A stretch of DNA of 64,000 nucleotides from Flavobacterium sp. ACN6 (GTDB taxonomy: Bacteria; Bacteroidota; Bacteroidia; Flavobacteriales; Flavobacteriaceae). The notes below the pieces were generated by a model. The model was not told the origin of the DNA. It saw nothing but the letters and a program-made list of their open reading frames with translations, and did no database searches. A program made the position numbers and the translations under genes. The stretch lies in NCBI RefSeq assembly GCF_002304005.1, contig NZ_MRCQ01000006.1, positions 279,671-343,670 on the forward strand, in the 5' to 3' direction. Of this stretch, positions 16,633-25,371 are shown piece after piece (positions within the stretch are counted from its first letter, which is position 1; each line of letters begins with the position of its first letter).

Positions 16633-17520
16633 TTAATCAAATAAATCCGAAGATAAATAACGATCGCCTCTATCGCAGATAATGGCAACCACAACTCCAG
16701 ATTCTAATTGTTCGGCAATTTTGAGGGCAACCGCAACAGAACCGCCGCTGCTCATTCCAGCGAATACGCCTTCTTCAAGAGCTAGTCTTTTTGTCATTTC
16801 GCGTGCTTCTTCTTCACTTACGTCAACAACGGTGTCCACTTTCGAAGCATCAAAAATTTTAGGAAGATATTCTTCCGGCCATTTACGAATTCCGGGAATT
16901 TGAGAACCGTCGCTTGGCTGCGCACCGATAATCTGAACGTTTGGATTTTTTTCTTTTAAATAAGTCGAAGTACCAATAATAGTTCCCGTAGTTCCCATAG
17001 CCGAAACAAAATGCGTTACAGTTCCTTCGGTGTCGTTCCATATTTCAGGGCCGGTTGTTTTGTAATGTGCTTTCCAGTTGTCGTCATTCGCAAACTGATT
17101 TAACATCAAATAACCACCTTGTTCTACTTTTTTATCTGCATAATCACGTGAACCAATAATTCCTTCGCTGGCAGGCGTTAAAATAACTGTGGCGCCATAA
17201 GCACGCATAGTTTGTGTACGTTCTTTTGTAGAATCTTCTGGTAAAACCAATTCTATTTCTATACCAAATAACTGGGCAATCATTGCAAGGGCAATTCCAG
17301 TATTACCGCTGGTTGCTTCAATTAATTTATCTCCTTTTTTGATCTCGCCTCTCTCTAAAGCGGCTGCGATCATATTATATGCTGCTCTGTCTTTTACGCT
17401 TCCGCCGGGATTGTTACCTTCCAGTTTCAGTAAAAGCTTTACATTTTTATTTTGAACCAAATTGACGGTTTCCATCAAAGGAGTATTCCCAATTAGGTTT
17501 AATAATTTCTGTGGACCCAT
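16633..17520 (-). CDS. cysM: Cysteine synthase B (O-acetylserine sulfhydrylase)
   Basis: This PLP enzyme converts O-acetylserine and sulfide (or thiosulfate in CysM types) to cysteine. The 295-residue protein has Lys43 in NPGGSVKDRAA as the Schiff-base lysine, the substrate loop EATSGNTGIAL and the phosphate-binding GTTGTIIGT. Length and the RKWPEEYLP segment favour CysM over CysK. Its ATG overlaps the stop codon of the serine acetyltransferase gene (TAATG), so donor and acceptor enzymes are coupled translationally, making a two-step serine-to-cysteine operon. Confidence 0.93.
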   Translation of the reverse strand: MGPQKLLNLIGNTPLMETVNLVQNKNVKLLLKLEGNNPGGSVKDRAAYNMIAAALERGEIKKGDKLIEATSGNTGIALAMIAQLFGIEIELVLPEDSTKERTQTMRAYGATVILTPASEGIIGSRDYADKKVEQGGYLMLNQFANDDNWKAHYKTTGPEIWNDTEGTVTHFVSAMGTTGTIIGTSTYLKEKNPNVQIIGAQPSDGSQIPGIRKWPEEYLPKIFDASKVDTVVDVSEEEAREMTKRLALEEGVFAGMSSGGSVAVALKIAEQLESGVVVAIICDRGDRYLSSDLFD

Positions 17521-18311
17521 TATCTTTTTTCTTTTATTTTAACTTCTGTTGTAGTGGTGTTTAATACTATCGAATCTTCAGGGATCGATTTTGTCACCCA
17601 TGAATTTCCTCCAATAACACTGTTTTTGCCTATTATTGTGCCTCCGCCCAAAATTGTGGCATTGGCATAAATACAGACATTTGCTTCAACGGTAGGATGT
17701 CTCTTAGCGTTTTTCATTTCTTTGCTTACGCTAAGTGCGCCCAGCGTAACACCTTGATAAATTTTAACGTGTTTTTTAATTACCGTTGTTTCTCCAATTA
17801 CAATTCCAGTTGCATGGTCGATAAAAAATGGCGAAGCAATATCCGCTCCGGCATGAATATCTGTTCCTGTAATTCTATGTGCATATTCGCTCATTAAACG
17901 AGAAAATAATAATAGATCTAATGAATACAGCTCGTGGCTTAATCTGTAAATAGCAATGGCATAAAAACCAGGATAGGCCAAATAAACTTCGTCAATACTG
18001 TTTGAAGCGGGATCATTTTCTAAAATATACGCGGCATCTTGATTTAGTTTTTCTAAAACACTCGGCAGTTTTTCTAGAAACTTATCCCAAATCGATTCGC
18101 ATAAATTTTCTGGTTTTTTGCAGGCTAAAACAGCGATTTCTTTAAAACATTTTTCGAGTTCATCAATGCTTTCATCTAATGCCGCATTAGAATCAAAAAG
18201 GGTATAAAAAAGCTTTTCTGTAAAGTCTTCTGTTTTGGTTTTAATGCCGTAGTTTATGTGCGAATGGCTCTTTAGAGCCTTTATGTTTTGTATGATAGTG
18301 TCTTTTGTCAC
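17520..18311 (-). CDS. cysE: Serine O-acetyltransferase
   Basis: It makes O-acetylserine from serine and acetyl-CoA, the substrate for CysM encoded next. The C-terminal half has the left-handed beta-helix hexapeptide repeats and HATGIVIGETTVIKKHVKIYQ with the catalytic His, plus TGTDIHAGADI. An N-terminal helical domain of about 130 residues matches the EpsC/SAT type. I chose a GTG at 18311 because similarity to the family begins with TKDTIIQNIKALKSHSH; a start farther upstream would add a hydrophobic tail not seen in relatives. It overlaps cysM by one base. Confidence 0.88.
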   Translation of the reverse strand: MTKDTIIQNIKALKSHSHINYGIKTKTEDFTEKLFYTLFDSNAALDESIDELEKCFKEIAVLACKKPENLCESIWDKFLEKLPSVLEKLNQDAAYILENDPASNSIDEVYLAYPGFYAIAIYRLSHELYSLDLLLFSRLMSEYAHRITGTDIHAGADIASPFFIDHATGIVIGETTVIKKHVKIYQGVTLGALSVSKEMKNAKRHPTVEANVCIYANATILGGGTIIGKNSVIGGNSWVTKSIPEDSIVLNTTTTEVKIKEKR

Positions 18312-18501
18312 AATGGTAAAAATGAATGAATAATTTTGGAACGTTAAAAGTAAGGCGTTTTTTGGAAATAAAGTCACGATTTAACTAAAGAAATTTTCTG
18401 TAGAATGCTCTATTTGTGATAAAAAACCACAGCCAGAACGTTCTTATTTATGCAATTCTTAAGAAGTTTATTGCGTAAATTAGCCTTCAAAACATAAAAA
18501 A

Positions 18502-19203
18502 ATGAAAAATAATCAAACATTTAAGAGTGCAATTTCGGGGCTTTCTTTTTCTGAAAATGAGAAAATAAGCGGAAAATCAATTCATGATCCTATTTTGGGT
18601 TTAATCAAACAAGAGTTTCCTAACTTTAATGATGAAGACTGTATTGCTGTAAATGAATTAAATGTGTACCGCCAGAAGTATATTTCAAATTATCTTTCTA
18701 CAGAAATTGGAGCGCTTTCGGCAATGGAAAAGAATGTAATTTCGTCATTGAAACAAGATAAATCGATTGTCAGCATTGTGGAAGATGAAGAAGAAAATAG
18801 AAATTTTGGACAGAGAATTGCCGATAAAGTAGCCGATTTTGGAGGAAGCTGGACTTTTATTATTTCATTTGTTGTGTTTATTTCGATCTGGATTGCTTCA
18901 AATGTTTTTCTTTTTTTGAATAAAGGTTTTGATCCGTATCCGTTTATTCTTTTAAATTTAATTCTTTCCTGCGTTGCAGCCTTGCAGGCGCCGGTAATTA
19001 TGATGAGCCAAAATCGTCAGGAAGAAAAAGACAGAAATCGAGCTAAAAAAGATTATATGATTAATCTAAAATCGGAATTGGAAATTAGAATGATTCACGA
19101 TAAAATTGATCACTTGATTATGCATCAGCAGCAAGAATTAATCGAAATTCAGAAAGTGCAAATCGAGATGATGAACGATATTTTGGATCAGATTAAGAAG
19201 TGA
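18502..19203 (+). CDS. DUF1003 membrane protein
   Basis: The 233-residue protein has a cytoplasmic N-terminal region, two TM helices (about 114-136, WTFIISFVVFISIWIASNVF, and 147-167, with the typical PFILLNLILSCVAALQAP), the conserved MMSQNRQEEKDR, and a C-terminal coiled-coil-like helix rich in Gln, Glu and Ile. These are the hallmarks of DUF1003, whose function is not established. It has no operon partner. Confidence 0.88.
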   Translation: MKNNQTFKSAISGLSFSENEKISGKSIHDPILGLIKQEFPNFNDEDCIAVNELNVYRQKYISNYLSTEIGALSAMEKNVISSLKQDKSIVSIVEDEEENRNFGQRIADKVADFGGSWTFIISFVVFISIWIASNVFLFLNKGFDPYPFILLNLILSCVAALQAPVIMMSQNRQEEKDRNRAKKDYMINLKSELEIRMIHDKIDHLIMHQQQELIEIQKVQIEMMNDILDQIKK

Positions 19204-19282
19204 AAGTTAGTTAAAATTCCAATCCCGAAGTCTCGGGATAAATTCCAAATTCCAAAAAAGAGCGGAGCGATTTTTAGAAAAT

Positions 19283-19370
19283 CTAAAATCTATCCCGAGG
19301 CTTCGGGACTAAAATCTATCCCGAGGCTTCGGGACTAAAATCTATCCCGAGGCTTCGGGACTAAAATCTA
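19283..19370. repeat. Three perfect 26-bp tandem repeats with internal palindrome
   Basis: Units at 19283-19308, 19309-19334 and 19335-19360 are identical and each holds the hairpin CCCGAGGCTTCGGG. A 10-bp partial unit follows to 19370 and supplies the stop codon of the DUF2752 gene. A related hairpin, CCCGAAGTCTCGGG, lies just upstream near 19223. There are no spacers, so this is not a CRISPR array. Confidence 0.9.
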
Positions 19371-19691
19371 AAAATAAAAGTGTTTGAAGTAATAACCTCC
19401 AAGCATAAAAATAAGGTTTACAACAGCCATTTTCCAAACTAATTTTTTGTAATTTTTAGATTTGTCTAAAAAATGAAATGCTATAAAAACGAAAAGTAAG
19501 AGGCAGGTAAATATCGCTGGATACATTTTAAAAGCGGCTAAAAACTCGCCCTGAAAAAGTAAGAATAGAGAGCGCTGAAAACCACAGCCCAGACACTCAA
19601 ATCCGAAGATGGTTTTGAACAGGCAGGGGATCATATATTTTTCTAAACTCACAGCAGATCTTTTTGCAATTTTACTAAAAAAATATGACAA
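19368..19691 (-). CDS. DUF2752 membrane protein
   Basis: The 107-residue protein has the DUF2752 signature GFECLGCGFQRSLFLLFQG (CxGCGxxR type) near residues 31-49 and two or three hydrophobic helices in the remaining part. The family is widespread in Bacteroidota and has no defined role. The stop codon at 19368-19370 lies in the partial repeat unit of the adjacent 26-bp tandem array, so array expansion has reached the very end of the gene. Confidence 0.88.
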   Translation of the reverse strand: MSYFFSKIAKRSAVSLEKYMIPCLFKTIFGFECLGCGFQRSLFLLFQGEFLAAFKMYPAIFTCLLLFVFIAFHFLDKSKNYKKLVWKMAVVNLIFMLGGYYFKHFYF

Positions 19692-19758
19692 ACGTTTGAA
19701 GTAGAATAGAAGTACTACTTGAAAGTTTTATACTTTTGAAATCTTAAACTTTGATTTG

Positions 19759-19932
19759 ATGAAAGCTTTTAAAATTATAATAATGATTCTTGCGATTTCG
19801 GTTGCGTTCTATGAGCAGGTTTCAGAAGAAAAAAATATCTATATCATGATAATTGCCATTGTAGTTTTCATGTTTGGAATGATGCAGCTGAGCGCAAAAA
19901 CACCAAGTAAAAATAACGATAAAGAAGAGTAG
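19759..19932 (+). CDS. Small one-TM protein upstream of the Smr gene
   Basis: A 57-residue frame (MKAFKIIIMILAISVAFYEQ, then a second hydrophobic stretch YIMIIAIVVFMFGMMQL and a charged tail KTPSKNNDKEE) ends one base before the ATG of the Smr-domain gene. The tight spacing, hydrophobic pattern and charged end argue that it is real and co-transcribed. A candidate -7 element TACTTTTG lies at 19731-19738. Function unknown. Confidence 0.7.
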   Translation: MKAFKIIIMILAISVAFYEQVSEEKNIYIMIIAIVVFMFGMMQLSAKTPSKNNDKEE

Positions 19933-19933
19933 G

Positions 19934-20485
19934 ATGCTGGTAAAAGGAGACAAGGTTTCTGTACTTGACGAAGCCATAAACGGAACAGTAGTTTCAGTTA
20001 AAAACAATGAAGTTTTAATTGAAACTGAGGATGGATTTATGATGACATTTTTTGTCAATGAATTGCTTAAAATTCAGGATTCCAGTAATTTAATGAATTC
20101 TATTAAAAGAATAGATTTAGAACAAGTTTCAAAGGAAAAAACAGAGCCAAAACCAAGAAGTTTTGTCAAAGAAAAGAAAGAAAAGCGCGATGTCGGCGTT
20201 CCAGAATTTGATTTACACATCGAAAAATTGGTTCCAAATAAACGCGGTATGTCAAACTATGATATTTTGACACTGCAGACCGAAACAGCAAAAAGACATA
20301 TCGAATTTGCGATTCGAAACCGCATTCCGAAAATTGTTTTTATTCATGGTGTTGGTGAAGGAATTTTAAAAGCCGAATTGGATTTTTTATTAGGCCGTTA
20401 CGACGGAATTGATTTTCAAGATGCCAATTATCAAAAATATGGTCTTGGTGCAACCGAAGTTTATTTTAGACAAAACAATAAATAA
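19934..20485 (+). CDS. Smr-domain protein (DUF2027-like N-terminus)
   Basis: The 183-residue protein has an SH3-like N-terminal part (VKGDKVSVLDEAINGTVVSV) and a C-terminal Smr domain with FDLHIEKL (the DLH motif) and IPKIVFIHGVGEGILKAEL (the HGxG motif). Smr domains are found in MutS2 and in small nucleases acting on DNA or RNA. This free-standing flavobacterial form, with DUF2027 in front, lacks the MutS part. It is likely co-transcribed with the 57-residue protein before it. Actual nuclease activity is not shown. Confidence 0.88.
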   Translation: MLVKGDKVSVLDEAINGTVVSVKNNEVLIETEDGFMMTFFVNELLKIQDSSNLMNSIKRIDLEQVSKEKTEPKPRSFVKEKKEKRDVGVPEFDLHIEKLVPNKRGMSNYDILTLQTETAKRHIEFAIRNRIPKIVFIHGVGEGILKAELDFLLGRYDGIDFQDANYQKYGLGATEVYFRQNNK

Positions 20486-20525
20486 GGTTGGTTTTAAACG
20501 CTTAGAATATCTTATTTTAAGGCAT

Positions 20526-20589
20526 AAAAAAACGTCTGTATTTCTATCTGATTTAGTTTAAAATCAGTTTCGAAAAACAGACGTTTTTT
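20526..20589. terminator. Bipartite terminator hairpin between convergent genes
   Basis: AAAAAACGTCTG pairs with CAGACGTTTTTT across about 40 bases, which themselves hold an inner CTGATTT/AAATCAG stem. It is placed between the Smr gene and the convergent lipoprotein gene. Confidence 0.75.
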
Positions 20590-20632
20590 GTAAGAATTAT
20601 TTTTTTAAGATTATACTGAATAATCTATAGTT

Positions 20633-21622
20633 TTAATTAGCGGTATTAACTTCAATTTTTCCAAGAAGAAAACTGCTTCCTAGTTGAAAACTGCTGTTGC
20701 CTCTTTCTAAAGCTACACTTTTAAGAACAATAGTGTGTGTGTAAGTAGTTCCAACTAATGTTGTTGTTACCTCAATAATTCCTTTATCTCCTGCACCAAT
20801 TTGCCCAGTCCAAGTTTGCTCTACAACTGGAGATGATGATGTTGGAGTACAGATATTATCTTCTGTAAATATCCCTGTTTCTGCTTTTGCTGTTTTATAA
20901 AAAACCTTGTTCATTGTAGTGGTTATTGCACTTCTTCTTGGCTCGTTAGAAGGTGTAACTGTATTTACAAGTAAGGCCGGATCAATATCTTCAATTGACA
21001 AATAAAAGGAAGTATTGTAATTAAATATCCTTTTTACGTTGGAACAAGAATAAGCCAAGCCACTTGTATTGGTTCTAAAAGTCAGAGTAGCTGGAGTTAC
21101 AGTAGTGTTATAAGTTCCGAAAACATATTTAGCCTGAGTTTGATCTCCAGATGGTTTTGCAAATGTCACATTATTAATTATAATACTATGCTCATAACCT
21201 GTAATTCTTGTACCGTCATCGTTGGCATTTTTTTTGTCAATTTGGGTACTTTGAATTGTGATTATTCCGTCAGTAGCAATCCATTCTTCCATTACCTTTG
21301 GAGTACTTGGCGGAATTGCCCCGCAAATATTGGCTGCGGTAACTGTTCCATCATAGGCTCTGTAAACTACACGATATAGTCCGTTACCTTTTGCATCAAT
21401 TGGATATTCGTAATATCCATTATCATTAATTATTTTATCTTGTGGCAATTGCAGTAAAAGGGCTTCTTGCGCTTTTAATTTGTAAATTAATGTATTCGTT
21501 AATGGATCACAGGCTTGAGAATCAGTAACGCTTTCAAAATCTATTGTTTCTACTATTAAATCTCCATCATCGCATCCATTCAATAAAAAGGCGAATAATA
21601 AAAGAGCTGCATATTTTTTCAT
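20633..21622 (-). CDS. Putative secreted lipoprotein, function unknown
   Basis: From the ATG at 21622 the 329-residue product starts with a lipoprotein signal (ALLLFAFLLNGCDDGD, lipobox Cys17). The mature part is rich in Thr, Ser and Asn with strand-like periodicity and scattered cysteines, and contains two similar segments around ANICGAIPPSTPKVMEEW and EDNICTPTSSSPVVEQTW, each followed by a GxIxIxxT strand, suggesting an internal duplication. I do not recognise a named family. A longer frame begins at 21685 but would place hydrophilic residues before the signal. Confidence 0.75.
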   Translation of the reverse strand: MKKYAALLLFAFLLNGCDDGDLIVETIDFESVTDSQACDPLTNTLIYKLKAQEALLLQLPQDKIINDNGYYEYPIDAKGNGLYRVVYRAYDGTVTAANICGAIPPSTPKVMEEWIATDGIITIQSTQIDKKNANDDGTRITGYEHSIIINNVTFAKPSGDQTQAKYVFGTYNTTVTPATLTFRTNTSGLAYSCSNVKRIFNYNTSFYLSIEDIDPALLVNTVTPSNEPRRSAITTTMNKVFYKTAKAETGIFTEDNICTPTSSSPVVEQTWTGQIGAGDKGIIEVTTTLVGTTYTHTIVLKSVALERGNSSFQLGSSFLLGKIEVNTAN

Positions 21623-21696
21623 CGTAAAATTTATTTGGGTCAAAAATAGTGAAAAAAATGGCAAATGATATTTAAGATTTGACAATTGATATTTCT

Positions 21697-21704
21697 TAAC
21701 TTTG
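21697..21704 (+). promoter_or_regulatory. -7 element before the cysteine desulfurase gene
   Basis: TAACTTTG fits TAnnTTTG, with a TTTG at 678-681 fifteen bases upstream, slightly short for the usual spacing. The ATG begins six bases after the element, so the transcript would be almost leaderless. Confidence 0.5.
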
Positions 21705-21709
21705 TGCCG

Positions 21710-22834
21710 ATGAAAAAAGTATATCTAGATAATGCCTCAACAACAGCAATACGTCCCGAAGTAATTCAGGAAATGACAAAAATAATGGCTGAGGATTTTG
21801 GCAATCCGTCGTCTACTCATAGTTTTGGACGAAATGGCAAAACGATTTTGGAACTTTCCAGAAAAAGTATTGCTAAACATTTAAATTGTACCGCTCAGGA
21901 AATCATTTTTACTTCTGGCGGCACAGAAGCTGATAACTGGATTCTGAGATCTGCTGTTGAAGATTTAAAGATCGAGCGAATTATTACTTCTAAAATTGAA
22001 CATCATGCTGTTTTGTATCCCGTATTGGCACTTCAGGAAGAATACAATATTCAAATTGATTATGTAAATATAAATCCTGACGGCAGTATAGATTTAACAC
22101 ATTTATCAAATTTATTATCTGATGAAAAAAAGACATTGGTAAGTTTGATGCACGTTAATAACGAAACTGGAACTATTTTAGATTTAGACAGAGTAAGTGT
22201 TATTTGTAAGCAGTATAATACCTTATTTCATTCTGATACGGTTCAGTCTATTGGCAAAACGGAAATCGACCTGCAAAAGACTTCAGTTGACTTTATTTTG
22301 GCCAGTGCACATAAATTTCACGGACCAAAAGGAATTGGTTTTGCTTTTATCCGAAAAAATTCGGGATTACAGCCATTGCTTTTTGGAGGCGAACAGGAAA
22401 AAGGGCTTCGCGCAGGAACAGAAGCTGTACATCAAATCGCCGGAATGGCAAAAGCTTTGTCAATTTCGTATGAAAAATTGGAGGAAGAAAGAGCTTACAT
22501 TTTAGACCTGAAAAAATATCTTATTTCGCAGCTTGAAATTCATTTCCCAGATTTTAGAATTAACGGCAAAAAAGAGGGTTTTTATAATATCATCAATATC
22601 ATTCTGCCTTTTTCATCAGATAAAACTTCGATGCTGCTTTTTAGTTTAGATATGAAAGGAATTGCGGTTTCAAGAGGAAGCGCCTGTCAATCTGGAAGTA
22701 TAAAACCTTCACACGTTTTAAAAGAAATGCTTTCAGAAGAAGATTTGAAATTACCCAATCTCCGAATTTCCTTTAGTCATTACAACACAAAAGAAGATAT
22801 CGACTGGCTGATTGAGAGTTTAGAGACAATCTAA
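21710..22834 (+). CDS. Cysteine desulfurase family protein (NifS/IscS-like)
   Basis: This PLP enzyme of the class V aminotransferase fold removes sulfur from cysteine for Fe-S clusters or thio-modified tRNA. The 374-residue product has the opening VYLDNASTTAIRPEV, the PLP-lysine region ASAHKFHGPKGIGF and the mobile catalytic-Cys loop SRGSACQSGS. The last matches the short, group II-like loop. The ATG at 21710 is used, since the longer frame (from 21686) adds a non-family leader and overlaps the promoter. No Fe-S scaffold genes are adjacent, so tRNA thiolation or a housekeeping role are both possible. Confidence 0.9.
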   Translation: MKKVYLDNASTTAIRPEVIQEMTKIMAEDFGNPSSTHSFGRNGKTILELSRKSIAKHLNCTAQEIIFTSGGTEADNWILRSAVEDLKIERIITSKIEHHAVLYPVLALQEEYNIQIDYVNINPDGSIDLTHLSNLLSDEKKTLVSLMHVNNETGTILDLDRVSVICKQYNTLFHSDTVQSIGKTEIDLQKTSVDFILASAHKFHGPKGIGFAFIRKNSGLQPLLFGGEQEKGLRAGTEAVHQIAGMAKALSISYEKLEEERAYILDLKKYLISQLEIHFPDFRINGKKEGFYNIINIILPFSSDKTSMLLFSLDMKGIAVSRGSACQSGSIKPSHVLKEMLSEEDLKLPNLRISFSHYNTKEDIDWLIESLETI

Positions 22835-22859
22835 GGTTCTAAGAGGCTGAGATTCTAAG

Positions 22860-22935
22860 TTTTTTATGAAAATATTCCTCGGCTTCACTCAGAATGACAT
22901 TAAGGAATTGTCAGGCTGAGCGAAGTCGAAGCCAT
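22860..22935. repeat. Inverted dispersed repeat (GGCTTC...GAAGCC type)
   Basis: CGGCTTCACTCAGAATGACA and TGTCAGGCTGAGCGAAGTCG are opposed arms of a hairpin between convergent genes. The TGAGCGAAGTCGAAG motif is one I recognise from many Flavobacterium intergenic regions; a diverged half copy lies near 915. Confidence 0.65.
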
Positions 22936-23496
22936 TTATTTACGAATTACTTTTACCTGAGAATCGTTCGTTAATTTGATTATTGTAGACGATTTTCCGT
23001 TGATTTTATCTTGGTTTAATTTGACGACATAATCCACTCCATTTATAATTTCTGGGCTTATATCTTTAAAAGCAATAGGTGTCGGTTGTCCAGAGATATT
23101 TGCCGAAGTTGAAACCAAAGGTTTTTTCATTCTTTCCATCAATTTGAAGCAGAAAGGTTCTTTTACCAATCGAACTCCAAGCGATTTGTCGGCGGCAATA
23201 ATATTTTGGGCAACATTTCTCGCATCATCAAGGATTAAAGTTGTTGGCTTGTCTGATAAATCCCAGATCTGCCAGGCAACTTCTGGAATGTTTTTAAACA
23301 CATTGTACATCATCTTTTCGCCATTCATCAAAACAATCATGCTTTGCGTCTCTGCACGTTTTTTGAGTTTGTAGATTTTAGCAACCGCTTCAGGATTAGT
23401 TGCATCACAGCCAATACCCCAAACAGTATCTGTTGGATAAAGAATGATACCGCCTTCTTTAATAACTTCGTAAGCGTTGATTATTTCTTCGTTCAT
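22936..23496 (-). CDS. tsaC: L-threonylcarbamoyladenylate synthase
   Basis: TsaC/Sua5 makes threonylcarbamoyl-AMP from threonine, bicarbonate and ATP, the first step of t6A37 tRNA modification. The 186-residue product has the YrdC-fold signatures GGIILYPTDTVWGIGCDA, KIYKLKKRAETQSMIVLM and PLVSTSANISGQPTP. It lacks the extra Sua5 C-terminal domain, so it is the short TsaC type. The ATG at 23496 starts where family similarity begins (MNEEIINAYEVIKEGG); a longer frame is not supported. It appears monocistronic. Confidence 0.93.
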   Translation of the reverse strand: MNEEIINAYEVIKEGGIILYPTDTVWGIGCDATNPEAVAKIYKLKKRAETQSMIVLMNGEKMMYNVFKNIPEVAWQIWDLSDKPTTLILDDARNVAQNIIAADKSLGVRLVKEPFCFKLMERMKKPLVSTSANISGQPTPIAFKDISPEIINGVDYVVKLNQDKINGKSSTIIKLTNDSQVKVIRK

Positions 23497-23675
23497 TGTA
23501 AAAAGTAATAAGTAATTGAAGCACAAAAATAATCTTTCTAATTGGTAAAAAGTTTAAATTTAATTTACAATAATTAGTTTTTGTAATTTATAAGATTATT
23601 TTTGTCCTGAAGTTCAGATTTTCGAAGGAAATTTTCGCCTAAATCTTAAAAACAAGATTAATCTTAAAATACCAC

Positions 23676-24449
23676 ATGTCTAAAAATACAGTAAAAATTG
23701 TTATTCCAGTTTATAAGGAATATTTTGGAGAACTTGAAGAAAAATCATTTGTGCAATGCTGCAAAGTCCTAAAAGATTATGAAATTGTAATTGTACATCC
23801 AGAAGGGTTAAATCATTCTTATCTTTCAGAGATCTCCAGCGATTTAACTTTTAAAAGTTTTCCGAAATCGTATTTTGCTACTATAGACGGTTATAATGAA
23901 TTATTATTATCATCTGTGTTTTATGAAAGTTTTTTAGATTCAGAATACATTTTGATCTATCAATTAGATGCTTTTGTTTTTAAAGATGATTTAATAAAAT
24001 GGTGCAATAAAGGCTACGATTATATTGGAGCACCATGGATCGCAACTTCTCCAGATTCTTTGGGTCATAAAATTTCGAGTTTATTTTGGTCCAAAAAGAA
24101 AAGAGAGCGCCAGCAGATTTTCTTTAAAGTGGGTAACGGAGGTTTATCACTTCGTAAAGTGGCTTCGCATTATGCAATTTCAAAAGAACAAAAACAATTT
24201 ATTTCTGATTTCTTAACTGAAAAAGAAAAGAAAATTTATGCTACAGAAGATGTTTTTTGGTCTTTGAAAGCAATAGAATTTGATCCTAATTTTAAGATTC
24301 CAGATTATAAAGAAGCGGTTTATTTTGCTATTGACAGAAAGCCGGAACTGGCTATGAAATTAACAAATAACGAACTTCCTTTTGGCTGTCACGCAATAAA
24401 TAAACCAAAAGTAATTGAGTTTTGGAAACCAATATTGGATCAATACTAA
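23676..24449 (+). CDS. DUF5672 protein, probable glycosyltransferase
   Basis: The 257-residue protein starts with a Rossmann-like IVIPVYKEYFGELEEKSF and has YILIYQLDAFVFKDDLIKWC followed by YDYIGAPWI, the hallmark of DUF5672. The QLDAFVF stretch sits where GT-A enzymes keep a DxD-like motif. Members occur in capsule and lipopolysaccharide loci and are taken to be sugar transferases. Here it opens a surface-glycan cluster (23.7-28.1 kb). Donor and acceptor are unknown. Confidence 0.82.
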   Translation: MSKNTVKIVIPVYKEYFGELEEKSFVQCCKVLKDYEIVIVHPEGLNHSYLSEISSDLTFKSFPKSYFATIDGYNELLLSSVFYESFLDSEYILIYQLDAFVFKDDLIKWCNKGYDYIGAPWIATSPDSLGHKISSLFWSKKKRERQQIFFKVGNGGLSLRKVASHYAISKEQKQFISDFLTEKEKKIYATEDVFWSLKAIEFDPNFKIPDYKEAVYFAIDRKPELAMKLTNNELPFGCHAINKPKVIEFWKPILDQY

Positions 24450-24558
24450 ATTTATAAGTTTATTGCGCTAATTTATATTAGATGTTTGAGATTCAAGAAG
24501 TTTTTTTGACTTGAGTGAATTGAGCAAAATGTATTAATTTAAGAAACAGAAATATTAA

Positions 24559-24589
24559 TTTGAAGTATTAAATTCTATGCGTATTTTTG
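24559..24589 (+). promoter_or_regulatory. Promoter of the WaaP-like kinase gene
   Basis: TTTG, 19 bp, TATTTTTG is a full match to the Bacteroidota -33/-7 consensus. The start codon is 18 bases farther on. Confidence 0.65.
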
Positions 24590-24606
24590 TTGTTAAAATA
24601 TAGTAG

Positions 24607-25371
24607 ATGAATTTTAAAATAAATCCAATTTTCGCAAATAGTACAGAGTTAATATTTGAAAAAATCAAAATGTTTAGTTCTAGTGGCGAACTCTTTGGAA
24701 ATGGAGATCGTAATAAGATAAAATTATTTGATTTAAACGGTAAAGCGATCAACATCAAATCATTTAAAATTCCGAACTTAATTAATAAAGTTGCTTATAG
24801 ATATTTTAGGAAATCAAAAGCAAGACGTTCATTCGAATACGCAACTATATTGTTAGAAAAAGGAATTGGAACACCAGAACCAATTGCATTTCTCGAAAAT
24901 TTTAATATCATTGGATTAAAAGACAGTTATTATGTCAGCGAACACTTAAATGCTGATTTGACTTATAGAGAACTTGTAGAAATTCCGGATTATCCGGATC
25001 GCGAAAATATTTTAAGACAATTTACCAAATTCAGTTTTGAACTGCACGAAAAAGGAATTGAATTTATAGATCATTCGCCTGGAAATACTTTAATTAAAAA
25101 GAATAGCGAAGGAACTTATGATTTTTTTCTCGTTGATTTGAACAGAATGGAATTTCATTCAAAATTGACTTTTGAACAGCGTATGCATAATCTTCGTCGT
25201 TTGACTCCGTTAAAAGAAATGGTAGCAGTAATGAGTAATGAATATGCTAAATTTTATGAAGAATCGGAGCAAAAGATTTTTGATACTTTATGGAAATACA
25301 CAGCCGATTTTCAAGAGCAGTTTTACAGAAAAAAACGCTTAAAAAAGAAACTTAAATTTTGGAAGAAGTAA
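24607..25371 (+). CDS. Lipopolysaccharide core kinase-like protein (WaaP/InaA family)
   Basis: The 254-residue protein has a small protein-kinase-like fold: a nucleotide-binding N-lobe with IKSFKIPNLINKVAYRYFRKSKARRS, then the catalytic loop IEFIDHSPGNTLIKK and the metal-binding FFLVDLNRMEF. This is the pattern of Kdo/WaaP kinases that phosphorylate lipopolysaccharide core sugars on the cytoplasmic face of the membrane. Its 3' end overlaps by 20 bp the 3' end of a convergent glycosyltransferase gene. Neighbouring heptosyltransferase-like and GT2 genes support a role in lipid A-core assembly; the precise acceptor is inferred only. Confidence 0.83.
   Translation: MNFKINPIFANSTELIFEKIKMFSSSGELFGNGDRNKIKLFDLNGKAINIKSFKIPNLINKVAYRYFRKSKARRSFEYATILLEKGIGTPEPIAFLENFNIIGLKDSYYVSEHLNADLTYRELVEIPDYPDRENILRQFTKFSFELHEKGIEFIDHSPGNTLIKKNSEGTYDFFLVDLNRMEFHSKLTFEQRMHNLRRLTPLKEMVAVMSNEYAKFYEESEQKIFDTLWKYTADFQEQFYRKKRLKKKLKFWKK

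Noticed and set aside
19283..19370. CRISPR-like array
   Set aside because: The 26-bp units are directly adjacent with no spacers, and no cas gene is in the window.
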